Source of the DNA: Xiphophorus maculatus
Taxonomy: Eukaryota; Chordata; Actinopteri; Cyprinodontiformes; Poeciliidae
Length of the DNA stretch: 64,000 nucleotides
Reading direction: 5' to 3'
NCBI RefSeq assembly: GCF_002775205.1
Contig: NC_036456.1
Coordinates: forward strand, 20,919,968-20,983,967
Below, in pieces: positions 54,537 to 64,000 of the stretch. The number at the start of each line of letters is the position of its first letter. The stretch's first letter is position 1. Made by a program: the position numbers and the translations under genes. The notes under the pieces were generated by a model. It was not told the DNA's origin. It was given only the letters and a program-made list of their open reading frames with translations, and searched no databases.

Positions 54537-55164
54537 TCAAGTTTAAACCAGGTTAAAGGTTAAACCAGGTTAAAGTTTAAACCAGGTTAAAGTTTTTAAA
54601 CCAGGTTAAAGTTTAAACCAGGTTCAAGTTTAAACCAGGTTAAAGTTTTTAAACCAGGTTCAAGTTTAAACCAGGTTAAAGTTTAAACCAGGTTCAAGTT
54701 TAAACCAGGTTAAAGTTTAAACCAGGTTAAAGTTTAAACCAGGTTCAAGTTTAAACCAGGTTAAAGTTTAAACCAGGTTCAAGTTTAAACCAGGTTAAAG
54801 TTTTTAAACCAGGTTAAAGTTTAAACCAGGTTCAAGTTTAAACCAGGTTCAAGTTTAAACCAGGTTAAAGTTTAAACCAGGTTCAAGTTTTTAAACCAGG
54901 TTAAAGTTTAAACCAGGTTCAAGTTTAAACCAGGTTAAAGTTTAAACCAGGTTCAAGTTTAAACCAGGTTAAAGTTTAAACCAGGTTAAAGTTTTTAAAC
55001 CAGGTTAAAGTTTAAACCAGGTTCAAGTTTAAACCAGGTTAAAGTTTTTAAACCAGGTTAAAGTTTAAACCAGGTTAAAGGTTTAAACCAGGTTCAAGTT
55101 TAAACCAGGTTAAAGTTTAAACCAGGTTCAAGTTTAAACCAGGTTCAAGTTTAAACCAGGTTAT
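54537..55164 (+). repeat. 17-bp minisatellite (GTTTAAACCAGG)
   Basis: About 36 units of 17 bp, GTTTAAACCAGGTTAAA alternating with GTTTAAACCAGGTTCAA, some with an extra TTT. Each unit includes the palindrome GTTTAAAC. Confidence 0.95.
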
Positions 55165-55627
55165 AACAGGAAGTCAAACATTGACTTCCTGTTTCCAGCC
55201 TCCGTTTTCTTCCTGCTTTATTCTGCAGCCGTTTGTTTCTTCTTGTTTTTCTGGCGGGCCGGCCACATCCATATCAGAACATTGCTCCATTTTCCATCGG
55301 ACCATCAGAACCACAGAACCACAAAACATGGACTGGAACCAACTTTATTTAGATTAAACCAAATAATGAGGCAGATTTTATAGATAAATATCAATAATAA
55401 TGACACTGATGATGGAAACAGAAACTCAATCTTTCAGTTTTATTAGTAATTATATTTATGAACCATAAGAAAATAAAACATGTCAAATCAAATTTAAATG
55501 TTTTTGTCTCTTAGCTGTTTTACTAAATTACTATAAAGTTACAATATGTTTAATAATAATAATACATTAATATTCCTCTCTTATAGAAATACTTGACAGA
55601 GCAAACAGACGTGATGTTGATGATCCG

Positions 55628-55997
55628 TTATGGACCATCAGCCGGTCTGACTGCAGAGTAAACCACGTCTGGTTCTGGTTCTGGTTCTGGTTCTGGAAAC
55701 AAAAATAAAGCAGATTTGTACCAACAGCTTCCTTCTGAATATATTCATAATGTTCTTTTATTAATGTTACATTTATAAAATATTAATGGTAAAATTATCT
55801 CCAGGTTTTAATGCTAAATATGAAAAGGTATTGATAGGAAAACTGATCGATCGATAGCAGATCTATAAACGAGATAAAAACAATAAAATGTAAAAAACTC
55901 CATTATTGTTTCTATAGAGAATCTGCAGCCATGTTGTATTGATCATCATCATCATCATCATCACCAATAACCATCATCATCATCATCACCAATAACC

Positions 55998-56029
<32 letters not shown>

Positions 56030-56121
56030 CACCACCATCACCAATAACCATCATCATCATCATCATCATCACTATCATCATCATCATCGTCATCATCATC
56101 ATCATCACCATCATCATCACC

Positions 56122-56153
<32 letters not shown>

Positions 56154-56369
56154 CACCATCACCATCATCACCATCATCATCATCATCGTCATCATCATCA
56201 TCGTCATCATCATCACCATCACCATCATCACCATCATCATCATCATCGTCATCATCATCATCATCATCATCATCGTCATCATCATCATCATCATCATCAC
56301 CAATAACCATCATCATCATCATCATCATCACCATCATCACCATCATCATCACCATCATCACCATCATCG

Positions 56370-56400
<31 letters not shown>

Positions 56401-56404
56401 ATTC

Positions 56405-56459
<55 letters not shown>

Positions 56460-59400
56460 CCATCATCATATTCATCATCGCCTTCATCATCATCATCATC
56501 ACCACCATCATCATCATCAGGATGTTTTTCTAATGGGCTGCAGTCTGAGGTGAGTGGTGACATAATGCTAATCTGGAATATCATCAGAAATCATTTTATA
56601 GATACTAGATTTAATCCTGAAAGGGATTTAAGATTATTTCAACTCCATCATTCTGCCAGAGACAGACTAGATTAATAAACTTATAGATATTTTATATTGA
56701 TTAATGTTGATCAACTCAAATCAAATGATTTCCATCTTCTGCCATATTTGATCAGATTCTCTTCTTCCTCAGAGCCAGAACCTCTTCTTCCTAAGAACCA
56801 GAACCTCTTCTTCCTAAGAACCAGAACCTCTTCTTCCTAAGAACCAGAACCTCTTCTTCCTAAGAACCAGAACCTCTTCTTCCTAAGAACCAGAACCTCT
56901 TCTTCCTCAGACCCAGAACCTCTTCTTCCTGAGAACCAGAACCTCTTCTTCCTCAGAACCAGAACCTCTTCTTCCTAAGAACCAGAACATCTTCTTCCTC
57001 AGACCCAGAACCTCTTCTTCCTCAGAACCAGAACCTTTTCTTCCTCAGACCCTGATGAAGAACCAACTGTCCTCAGACTCCTGGTGAAGTTTTACCGCTG
57101 CACCACTGAGAGGATCCTGACCAGCTGGTACCGGAGCTGCTCCGCCTCGGACCGGGAGGCGGAGCAGAGGGAGGTGGAAGCTGCCAGCGCATCACTTCCT
57201 GTCTCAGAGAACATCTACAGGAAGTGGCGTCTGAAAAGAGCTGGGAAAGTCGTCAGACTCCCAGCACAGAGACTCTTCCCCCTACTGGCCTCTGGGAGGC
57301 GCTACAGGAGCTACGGACTGGAACAGGAACAGTTTCCTCCCCACAGCGTCTCACTGCTGAACTCCTGACGTCTGAACATATGAGGCTGTAATCTCCTACC
57401 CAACAACACACAGACTGATAAACCACTAACTACCTGCACTGAGCTATTAGTCACTATTGTAAATACTCTATAATCTGCTCCTGTTTATGAAAAACTTAAA
57501 TTTGTATAAATATATTTTTCTTCTCTTGCTGGATGGAAACAAACTGCATTTCATTGTTTTGTTCTTGTGACAGTAAAGTTGAATTTGATTTGATTCTTTA
57601 TTCTCCTGATTTTCTTTCTGTCTGTTTTCCTCCAGTTTTTCCTGAAGTTAAAAAGTTTCAACAGGAAGTGATGAGATGAAGATCCTCCTCCTCTTCCTCA
57701 GTTCACCATTTCATCAGACATGTTGTTTCCAGTGTTTCCAGTCTGCAGGTTAAAACCAGTAAAGTTTAGTGGAGGAGAGTCGGTACCTCTGGTTCTGTTG
57801 GGTCTGATGCCTGCTGTCCTCACTGCAGAGTAAACTGGACCCGGATCCATCTCTGAACAACAGATGTTAGAGGTTCTGTTAGGGTTCAGATGTTTTATGA
57901 TAGAAAAGCTTTTTAGTGGTTCTGCTGTTATTGTCCAACATATGAATGTATAAACCACAGAGCTGCTCACTTCCTCTGAAACACACAAGCAGAGCTTTGA
58001 GTCACAGAAACACACTGACACCTTCAGAACCGCACCGAGTCGGTTCAGTTTGGACCCACGCAGGTTTTATTTATAAAACCGTCAGACGTTTCCTGTGGTG
58101 AACTCAGGATGTTTGCTGCTTGAGAAACTTGACTAAAAAACAGCAGCAGGAAGTTTGGTGGTTTAAGAGTCCAACGTTGTTAGAGAGGAGCTAAAAAGTT
58201 ACTATTAAAACTCTATAAAGACATTAAAACTAAAATATTAAACTATAACTGAACAATAAAACCAGAGTCTGGACTCTACCTCTGCTCCTCTGATGGTTTC
58301 CAGTTTCTCTGATGTTTATCTGTCCATATTCAATGTCTCCAGTTCTCACTGCAGAGTAAACCAGAGCTGGATCTGGAAAACATTTATAAATAATATTACT
58401 GCAATAAATAACATTAGTGCAATAAATAATATTACTGCAATTAATAATATTACTGCAATAAATAATATTACTGCAATAAATAATATTACTGCAATAAATA
58501 ATATTACTGCAGATAAAAGTGGATCTTTAGACAAAAAGATAAAAGTCATTATTTCAGAGAAATAATCTAGACTCACATTTTAACAGTTTTTTAAGCTCTT
58601 GTTATTAATTAATGTTAAACATGTAAATGTATAAATGTTTGTAATAATCAGAAACCACAGAGCTGCTCACTTCTGTTAAATAAATGTTAACGAGACACAA
58701 ATAGACCCTGAGAGTCTTTGTTCACTAGACACCATCAGACTGAATGGAAAATGTCTGTTTTCTATATTTACATTTGATTTCATCATGTTGAGTAAAATGG
58801 ATTGTAGGGTCTCTGCTGAAAGTTTCAACCTCCACAACATTGAAGCATAAATGTTATTAATATGAGTCTCAACATGATCAATGTTTGAACAGGTTGTCAT
58901 AATATGCCAAACATATTTTAATACATTTCTATTAGTTTTTATTCTAAATCTGTCCAACATGATGTTACATTCCTGATGATGAAGGACGAAGATTTGGACG
59001 AGTCAACAGAGGAAGAGGAGGAGGAAGAGGAAGAGTTAGGAGGAGGAGGAAGAGTTAGGAGGAAGAATAGAGGAAATGTCAGACGAATTTATGATTCTAG
59101 TTTCCATCAATCAATTTTTTCCATTTGTTCTCTGCAGTTCTGTCTTTTCCTTTCTGTCAACAAATCAGTAAAATCATAAATGTTCATCTTCTCCAGTCTC
59201 TTGCTGTTCATCTCCCATAATTACAATTTACAATACAAGTTATCTAAACTTTATCCATAGTTTACATCAGAACTTTCCTCCAGAATCAGTTTAATGTGAC
59301 TATTTGGTCTAAACTCAGTGAAACAAGAATTTATTATTCTGATGAACTGACATGTTTATTAATACAGATGTTTAACTTTGAGGATGAATTAATGATTTAG

Positions 59401-61237
59401 AGAAAGAAACTGGATTCTGCAGGTAAAATCCAGTTTTCATATATTTGAGAAATGTTTTGAGTAATGCAACGTATTTTATGAGTGTTGAAAATTTGCATGC
59501 TAGCTGTTAGCATGTTAGCTGTTAGCATTAATAACCACAGGCTGCAGAAACGCTCAGAGGAACAGTGAACAGCTACCAAAACCATCTAACTGAATAGTCA
59601 AACCTGCACTGGACATGAAAAATATCTATTTATGGAAATTTATCTTTTGTGTTTTTGAATGATCAGTTGAACAGATAAAGATTTTTACTCTGCAGCAGAA
59701 AATGGAAACCATGTTTGATTTTGTCTGAGAAATAATAAGTTTGAACTTTAACAGCTACAGGATGTGAGGTTTTACCTCGGCTGCTTCTGATTGGCTGCTG
59801 CTGATTTCTGAAGGTTTTCAGTTCACTGTAGGTGATTTCCTTTTCATCTTTTGCTTCATCTGAAATAAAACAGAACAAACATCAAAACTCATCAGAGAAA
59901 CTTTCATTAAACCTGGCTGGAGTTTTTGAACAAGCAAAACATGCAAAACATAAATATCACAAATTGTAAACCTGTTGAAATGAATGAAAATATTATTAAG
60001 GCTCACCTTCAGGTTTCCTGCAGAAACATCGTCTCACCAGAAGAACCAGAAGAATTAATGAGAGCAAAACCAGAAAGATAAAAATGGAAACAACGACTGA
60101 GATGGTGGGAAGAGATGAAGGAGGAGGAGGAGGAGGAGTGGAGGATGAAGGAGGAGTGGAGGATGATGGAGGAGTGGAGGATGAAGGAAGAGTGGAGGAG
60201 GAAGGAGGAGTGGAGGATGAAGGAGGAGTGGAGGAGGTTTTCCCTGAAATGAATCAAAGGTAATAATTTATTTCTTGTCTCCTGATGAAGGTTGAAGCAG
60301 ACAGAGAAGCTGCTGACCTCTGACCTTTGACAGAGATCCTGCTGGATGGAGACTCTCCATGACGGCTGATGTTACATTTATAGAGGCCTTCATCAGAGCT
60401 GGAAACATGGAGGAGGGTCATGTGACCTGATGGTCCATCACCAATGAAGGAGCCATCTTTATAGAAAGCAGCTGGGAGGTTGTGGGTTGGATTCTTTGCT
60501 CTGCAGCTCAGAGTGACGTCATCTCCCTCCATCACAGGGAGGACAGGACTCTGCAGGATCACTGATCCACCTCAACACAGAGACAAACTACAGCATTTCA
60601 TCCATTTCCACACAGCTTCAGCAACACTAACTCCACAGTCTGATCTTACCAGAGACAGAGAGCTGGATGCTGCTGCTGCTGCTGGAGGATCCAGACATGG
60701 ACTCACACCAGTACAGACCAGTATCTGATGTGAACAAGTAGCCAATTTTACAGGTAGAACCATTTAATTTCCCCCATCCATCTCCACATCGCGTCCTGTT
60801 TCCTCTGGTTGTGTTTCTCCTCACAGTCCATCCATCAGGTCTGTTTTCATCCTTACAGATCAGAGTCACTGATTCTCTGATAAAGAACTGAGATCTGCTG
60901 GGAATCACAGTCAGAGGAACAGCTGGAAGGAAAAATTGCTGTTGGTTTTAGCTGCTTTAAGTTATTTTCATCAAAGCTTCATAGTCCTACAGTAAACTCT
61001 GTACCTTAAACACATCCGCCCATTTTAATGCTTTAAACCATAGCCTTCAAATATCAAACATTAAAGCCTACAAATGATGATCCATATTGCTTTGTTGTAT
61101 TAAATATTATTGTCTGAAAGGATAAATCACTTTTCATTAGATAAAGCAAATGCTTATATCATGAATAACATCTCATGATGTCATCAGGAAATGTAACCAA
61201 CCTTTGTTTGCTGTGTAGATCATTATAAAAGTCAGAC
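55628..61237 (-). CDS. FCRL-like inhibitory receptor with five tail tyrosine motifs
   Basis: Eight phase-1 exons on the minus strand: 61237-61202 (signal-peptide part, [10 protein letters not shown]), 60922-60650 (Ig domain 1: [24 protein letters not shown]), 60570-60325 (Ig domain 2: [19 protein letters not shown]), 60243-60007 (PPSSST stalk, helix [30 protein letters not shown]), 59859-59776 (ITYSEL), 58372-58280 (LVYSAV and IEYGQI), 57852-57787 (PVYSAV), 55692-55628 (Glu-Pro run, VVYSAV, then ADGP and TAA). Exon 1 with the ATG was not found; by homology it should end in phase 1 upstream of 61237. Four of the five motifs fit the ITIM pattern; PVYSAV has Pro at -2. Three exons repeat a VYSAVR cassette, so the tail grew by exon duplication. 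It would be a type I inhibitory receptor. Introns hold a LINE piece, a 23-bp minisatellite, a (CAT)n array and an 18-bp repeat. Confidence 0.82.
55943..56518 (+). repeat. (CAT)n microsatellite
   Basis: About 575 bp of CAT/CAC/CGT trinucleotides with AATAAC interruptions, in the last intron of the FCRL gene. Minus-strand frames read poly-Met or poly-Asp; these are not genes. Confidence 0.97.
56765..57050 (+). repeat. 23-bp minisatellite
   Basis: About 12 units of 23 bp, CTTCTTCCTAAGAACCAGAA plus CCT, with CTCAGA variants, in the last FCRL intron. It immediately precedes a LINE fragment. Confidence 0.95.
57052..57595 (+). mobile_element. CR1/Jockey-like LINE, 3' fragment
   Basis: The frame 57084-57368 has [33 protein letters not shown] and [12 protein letters not shown], the same C-terminal region as the LINE at 33826-35404 but diverged. 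A 3' UTR follows to GACAGTAAAGTTGAATTTG. It lies antisense in the FCRL intron. Confidence 0.75.
58391..58510 (+). repeat. 18-bp tandem repeat next to an FCRL splice acceptor
   Basis: About 6.7 units of TAATATTACTGCAATAAA. On the minus (gene) strand each unit reads TTTATTGCAG, an acceptor-like sequence, and the array ends about 18 bp before the true acceptor of the exon at 58372. Confidence 0.9.
58511..59775. other. FCRL intron
   Basis: Intron between the ITYSEL exon and the LVYSAV exon. A purine-rich GAGGAAGAGGAGG stretch at 59005-59070 would read poly-Glu on the plus strand; no gene support. GCTAGCTGTTAGCAT words repeat near 59500. Confidence 0.5.
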
Positions 61238-61454
61238 CTAGAGAGGGAATAAAAATCACTTTGAATTAAATGTACATTCATAACTTCAGAGCACAGATAC
61301 AACTTGTCCAATCATTGTGAATAATATTCCCCTTAAGTCATTATGTAACTCTAAACAACTTTTGGTAAATCAACAAACTGAGATCCATGTCATATTTTTA
61401 ATGTAGATAAAGGTGCAATTACTGTAACATGATTTTTTTTTGGTAAATGTAATC
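61238..61454. other. Upstream part of the FCRL gene (first intron)
   Basis: Exon 1 of the receptor should lie in or beyond here. A minus-strand ATG near 61722 followed by a GTAAGT donor ends in the wrong phase, so I do not call it. Confidence 0.4.
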
Positions 61455-61603
61455 TGGGCCTGCGACAGACTGGCGACCTGTCCAGGTGACCCCGCCTCCA
61501 GGTGACCCCGCCTCTCGCCCGGAACGTTAGCTGGAGAGGCAGCAGCTCCTCCTGACCCCACTGGGGACAAGGTGTTAGAAAATGGATGGATGGTTGGATG
61601 GAT
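61455..61603 (+). mobile_element. Short retroposon with (TGGA)n tail
   Basis: Reads GCCTGCGACAGACTGGCGAC, CTCGCCCGGAACGTTAGCTG, ACCCCACTGGGGACAAGGTG and ends GAAAATGGATGGATGG. It is a short interspersed repeat of a kind common in fish; a second copy lies at 62690-62815. One internal CCAGGTGACCCCGCCT block is duplicated in this copy. Confidence 0.7.
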
Positions 61604-62167
61604 GAAATGTAATCTGTATTTTTTTAATGTAATCTGACCCAGGAAGAATAGCTGATGCTAATGGAGAGTTCAATAAAAGCAAACTTACATGTGTGACTGT
61701 GGTGGATGCTAATATCACCATATTGTGTTAGTATTTATTTTGTCTTTATATGAGTTACAGTTTATAGTCAGTTTAAGTTAGTTATTTCATTTAGACATAT
61801 ATTTTCTAATGGGTGCACACTTTAGTTAATATTTGTCTGAATGGTTTATTTACACTTGTTTTGTTTGAGGTGCTGCCACTACCGACCAGCTGGAGGAGGA
61901 AACCTGGAATAAACCATTTGTATTCTAAAAGACTGAAGGGGGGACTTTGTTGTTTCAAGATGGTCTTAATTAGTTAATTTTGTCACTTAAATATTCTCTT
62001 ATTATCATTTGTGCTAAGTTAAAGTTAGTTTTGTTTTATGTTTCATAGAATGCTTTAGTTAATTTTGTATTTGTTTGTTCTTTTGTGATGTCGTGCCTCC
62101 CTCATGTGGTGGATTTAGGTTACTCCACCACTATTTAAGCCTTTTGTGCTTTGTTGGCAGGTCAGTT
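61604..62167. other. AT-rich flank, LTR-like in character
   Basis: Has CACTATTTAAGCC (TATA-like, about 62129) and several TTAGTTAATTTTGT words. It could be part of an LTR interrupted by the element at 62176, but I could not fix both ends. Confidence 0.35.
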
Positions 62168-62175
62168 TTGTTTGT

Positions 62176-63083
62176 ATGGAGCTAAAACTGTGTCATAACT
62201 CACAAATGCACAGACCAAGATCCACACATGTACTGTATATCTTGATTTACAAGCTATTTCTGGCCTGTGAGTCTTGTTGCATTTGTGTGTGAATTTTGAG
62301 ACTCTTCTGACATCTCAATCCACAAATGTCTTTTTTAAATAAATGTTCTATCTGATTGGATGATCAGCAACCAATCAGATAGCGTCCTTGTTTCAGCCAA
62401 TCACATTAACCCATTCCAACAGCGCCATAGCCATGACGACGCACCGACAGTTTAGACCTCAGCCTGGCTTCTGGCAGCGACAGAGGAGCAGTAAGAAAAA
62501 TATCTAGAACAAGCAACAGCAACACTGGTCAACGACATTGACCAATCACAGAAGTTACATCAAAAACAACTGCGAAGGGTCCACTACTTTACTGCAGATG
62601 AATTAACAAGATGACAGTGAGTAATAACCACAACGCAGTTAGGGACATAACATATGCAACATCTACATATGCAGCAAACACATATGCAACATTGCGACAG
62701 ACTGTCTACCTGTCCAGGTGACCCCGCCTCTCACTCGGAACATTAGCTGGAGAGGCAGCAGCTCCTCCTGACCCCACTAGGGACAAGGTGGGTTAGAAAA
62801 TGGATGGGTGGATGGCATATGCAGCATCTACATATGCAACATCTACATATTCTACATCTACATACAACAAAGCACTAAGACCATAGACATCTACCAAAGA
62901 CACATAGCAACGACATAGACCAACAACATCTACACATATAACTTCTACGTATTTTTGATACAAATGGAACCCCATAAGAAACAGCTTGTAAATCAAGATA
63001 TACAGTATTTGTGTTTGCATCAAAAATACAAGTGCAGCTCTTGTTCTGTGCATTTGTGAATTATGAGACAGTTTTAGCTCCAT
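62176..63083. mobile_element. Long-TIR DNA element (about 908 bp)
   Basis: Begins ATGGAGCTAAAACTGTGTCA and its right end on the minus strand reads ATGGAGCTAAAACTGTCTCA. Similarity goes on for roughly 100 bp (CACAAATGCACAGA; TATCTTGATTTACAAGCT). Flanks TTGTTTGT (62168-62175) and ATGTTTGT (63084-63091) look like an 8-bp target duplication. The interior has (CATATGCAACATCTA)n-type words and a nested short retroposon. No transposase is encoded; the superfamily is unclear. Confidence 0.7.
62690..62815 (+). mobile_element. Short retroposon with (TGGA)n tail, nested
   Basis: GCGACAGACTGTCTACCTGT, CTCACTCGGAACATTAGCTG, ACCCCACTAGGGACAAGGTG, then GAAAATGGATGGGTGGATGG. Same family as 61455-61603, inserted inside the long-TIR element. 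Confidence 0.7.
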
Positions 63084-63091
63084 ATGTTTGT

Positions 63092-64000
63092 GCTCAGTTA
63101 GTGTTCAGTTGACCTCAGTTAATTTGGGCCCAAATTTGTTATTTATCCTTTGATTTATTCTTGCATTGAATCTTTATGCTTTGACCTTTTTTTCAAGTAT
63201 TAAATGGAAGTTTTTTCTATTTTTTTAACACCTTTTGTCCTTGTTTAGTTTGGTCCTTTACAGCGACTATTTCCAAGGAGAGTCTCTTGTATACCATCAA
63301 ACTCTATATAAAGAACTTTAAAACAACCCCAGCTGACATAAAGTGCTGCATATAACTGTATTCTTGCATCACAAAAACCATGAAGATGATATAACACAAA
63401 GAAAAATACAACAGAACACAAGTTGAAATTGTTTTTTAGATCTGTAGGCAGTGAATAAAGGCAGAGGTAGGTACCTTTGCAGGTAGCTGTGGATTTTTGG
63501 TGTAAGAAATGTATGGAGTTAAATTTGTTTTACAATTATTCAATTAAAAAAATCATGTCAAATAATAAAAAAAAAAAATTTAATCGTGGTCAAATCTTTT
63601 TGATTTGCAATAAATTTTTAGTTTCAAACAAAAAAATAATCTCAATAAAAAAAATTAAACTGGTCAAAACTTTTTGAATTGTAATAATTCTTTAAAAAAA
63701 ATGTTTAAAAAGCTTTTTTTTAAAAAAAGAGAATCACAAATTTTTGTTTAAAGAAGTGGAAAAGTTATTTACAGGACATAAACTTTTATTTTCAATGTCA
63801 GAATTTTTGGGTTGGCAGCCTAAGTTTTTGGCTGCAATTCTCAAACTTTTGGTTGTGATGCTCCCTACTATCTCAGAACTCTGCCCTGAATTAAAGTAAA
63901 TCTGAGTAGAAATAAAGCACAAGAACGAAAGAGCATGCTCATTCTCTGATTGTTTTTGTCACCTGTCATGGTGGCAGACATTACAGCTCTGTGGCTGCTT
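63092..64000. other. Unassigned AT-rich stretch to the window end
   Basis: Long A- and T-rich runs with repeated CAAACTTTTTG-like words near 63590-63850. No exon is supported. Confidence 0.4.

Noticed and set aside
55986-56584. Poly-Met/poly-Asp frames
   Set aside because: Translations of the (CAT)n microsatellite in an FCRL intron.
58976-59179. Poly-Glu frame
   Set aside because: Purine-rich tract in an FCRL intron on the opposite strand, without gene signals.
61690-61725. ATG plus GTAAGT as exon 1 of the 55-61 kb FCRL gene
   Set aside because: It would end in phase 0, while the next exon needs phase 1, and the sequence does not resemble exon 1 of the other copies.

Overview
This window looks like a piece of a teleost fish genome, probably a percomorph such as a killifish or livebearer, though the species is not proven. 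The basis is short Ig-domain exons joined by phase-1 introns, fish-type non-LTR retrotransposons (Rex3/RTE, L2-like, CR1/Jockey-like and L1-like), hAT elements, a tRNA-derived SINE, and a very high load of mini- and microsatellites. No rRNA, tRNA gene or bacterial feature was seen. Eukaryotic exons were read by hand from GT/AG boundaries and reading phase; exon ends are inferences that no transcript has confirmed.

The content is an immune-receptor cluster. (1) Four copies of an Fc-receptor-like (FCRL-type) inhibitory receptor are present: a 5'-truncated plus-strand relic at 4.86-5.30 kb; a minus-strand copy at 39.47-38.01 kb that lost its ITIM exon; a plus-strand copy at 40.51-43.21 kb that reads through seven exons from ATG to stop with three ITIM-type tyrosines; and a minus-strand copy at 61.24-55.63 kb with eight exons and five tyrosine motifs, whose first exon was not found. 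The second and third copies are head-to-head arms of an inverted duplication centred near 39.99 kb. (2) A butyrophilin/B7-like gene on the minus strand has a signal-peptide exon at 26.58 kb, a V-set exon at 25.08 kb and a membrane exon at 21.65 kb. Downstream of it lie six more minus-strand V-set exons between 19.50 and 10.67 kb; four of them lack the first canonical Ig cysteine.

Layout: 0-4.1 kb noncoding with a long hexamer repeat; 4.1-6.3 kb FCRL relic between two minisatellites; 6.3-10.6 kb noncoding with satellites; 10.6-19.5 kb V-set exon array with a solo LTR and a SINE; 19.7-21.5 kb minisatellite plus L1-like relic; 21.5-26.6 kb V-set receptor gene with a 29-bp minisatellite holding a hAT MITE; 27.5-29.4 kb hAT element inside a duplicated segment; 30-37.6 kb satellites, an open LINE reverse-transcriptase frame and a Rex3 relic; 37.9-47.6 kb FCRL inverted duplication; 47.7-55.2 kb LINE relics and satellites; 55.6-61.3 kb FCRL gene; 61.4-64 kb repeats and a long-TIR element.

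The FCRL proteins would be type I membrane receptors with two extracellular Ig domains, a Ser/Thr/Pro stalk, one membrane helix and a tail that recruits SH2 phosphatases when phosphorylated. The V-set genes resemble B7/butyrophilin ligands or receptors. The cluster looks like fast birth-and-death evolution with local homogenisation and heavy transposon traffic. Several insertions can be polarised because an uninterrupted paralogous site lies in the same window.
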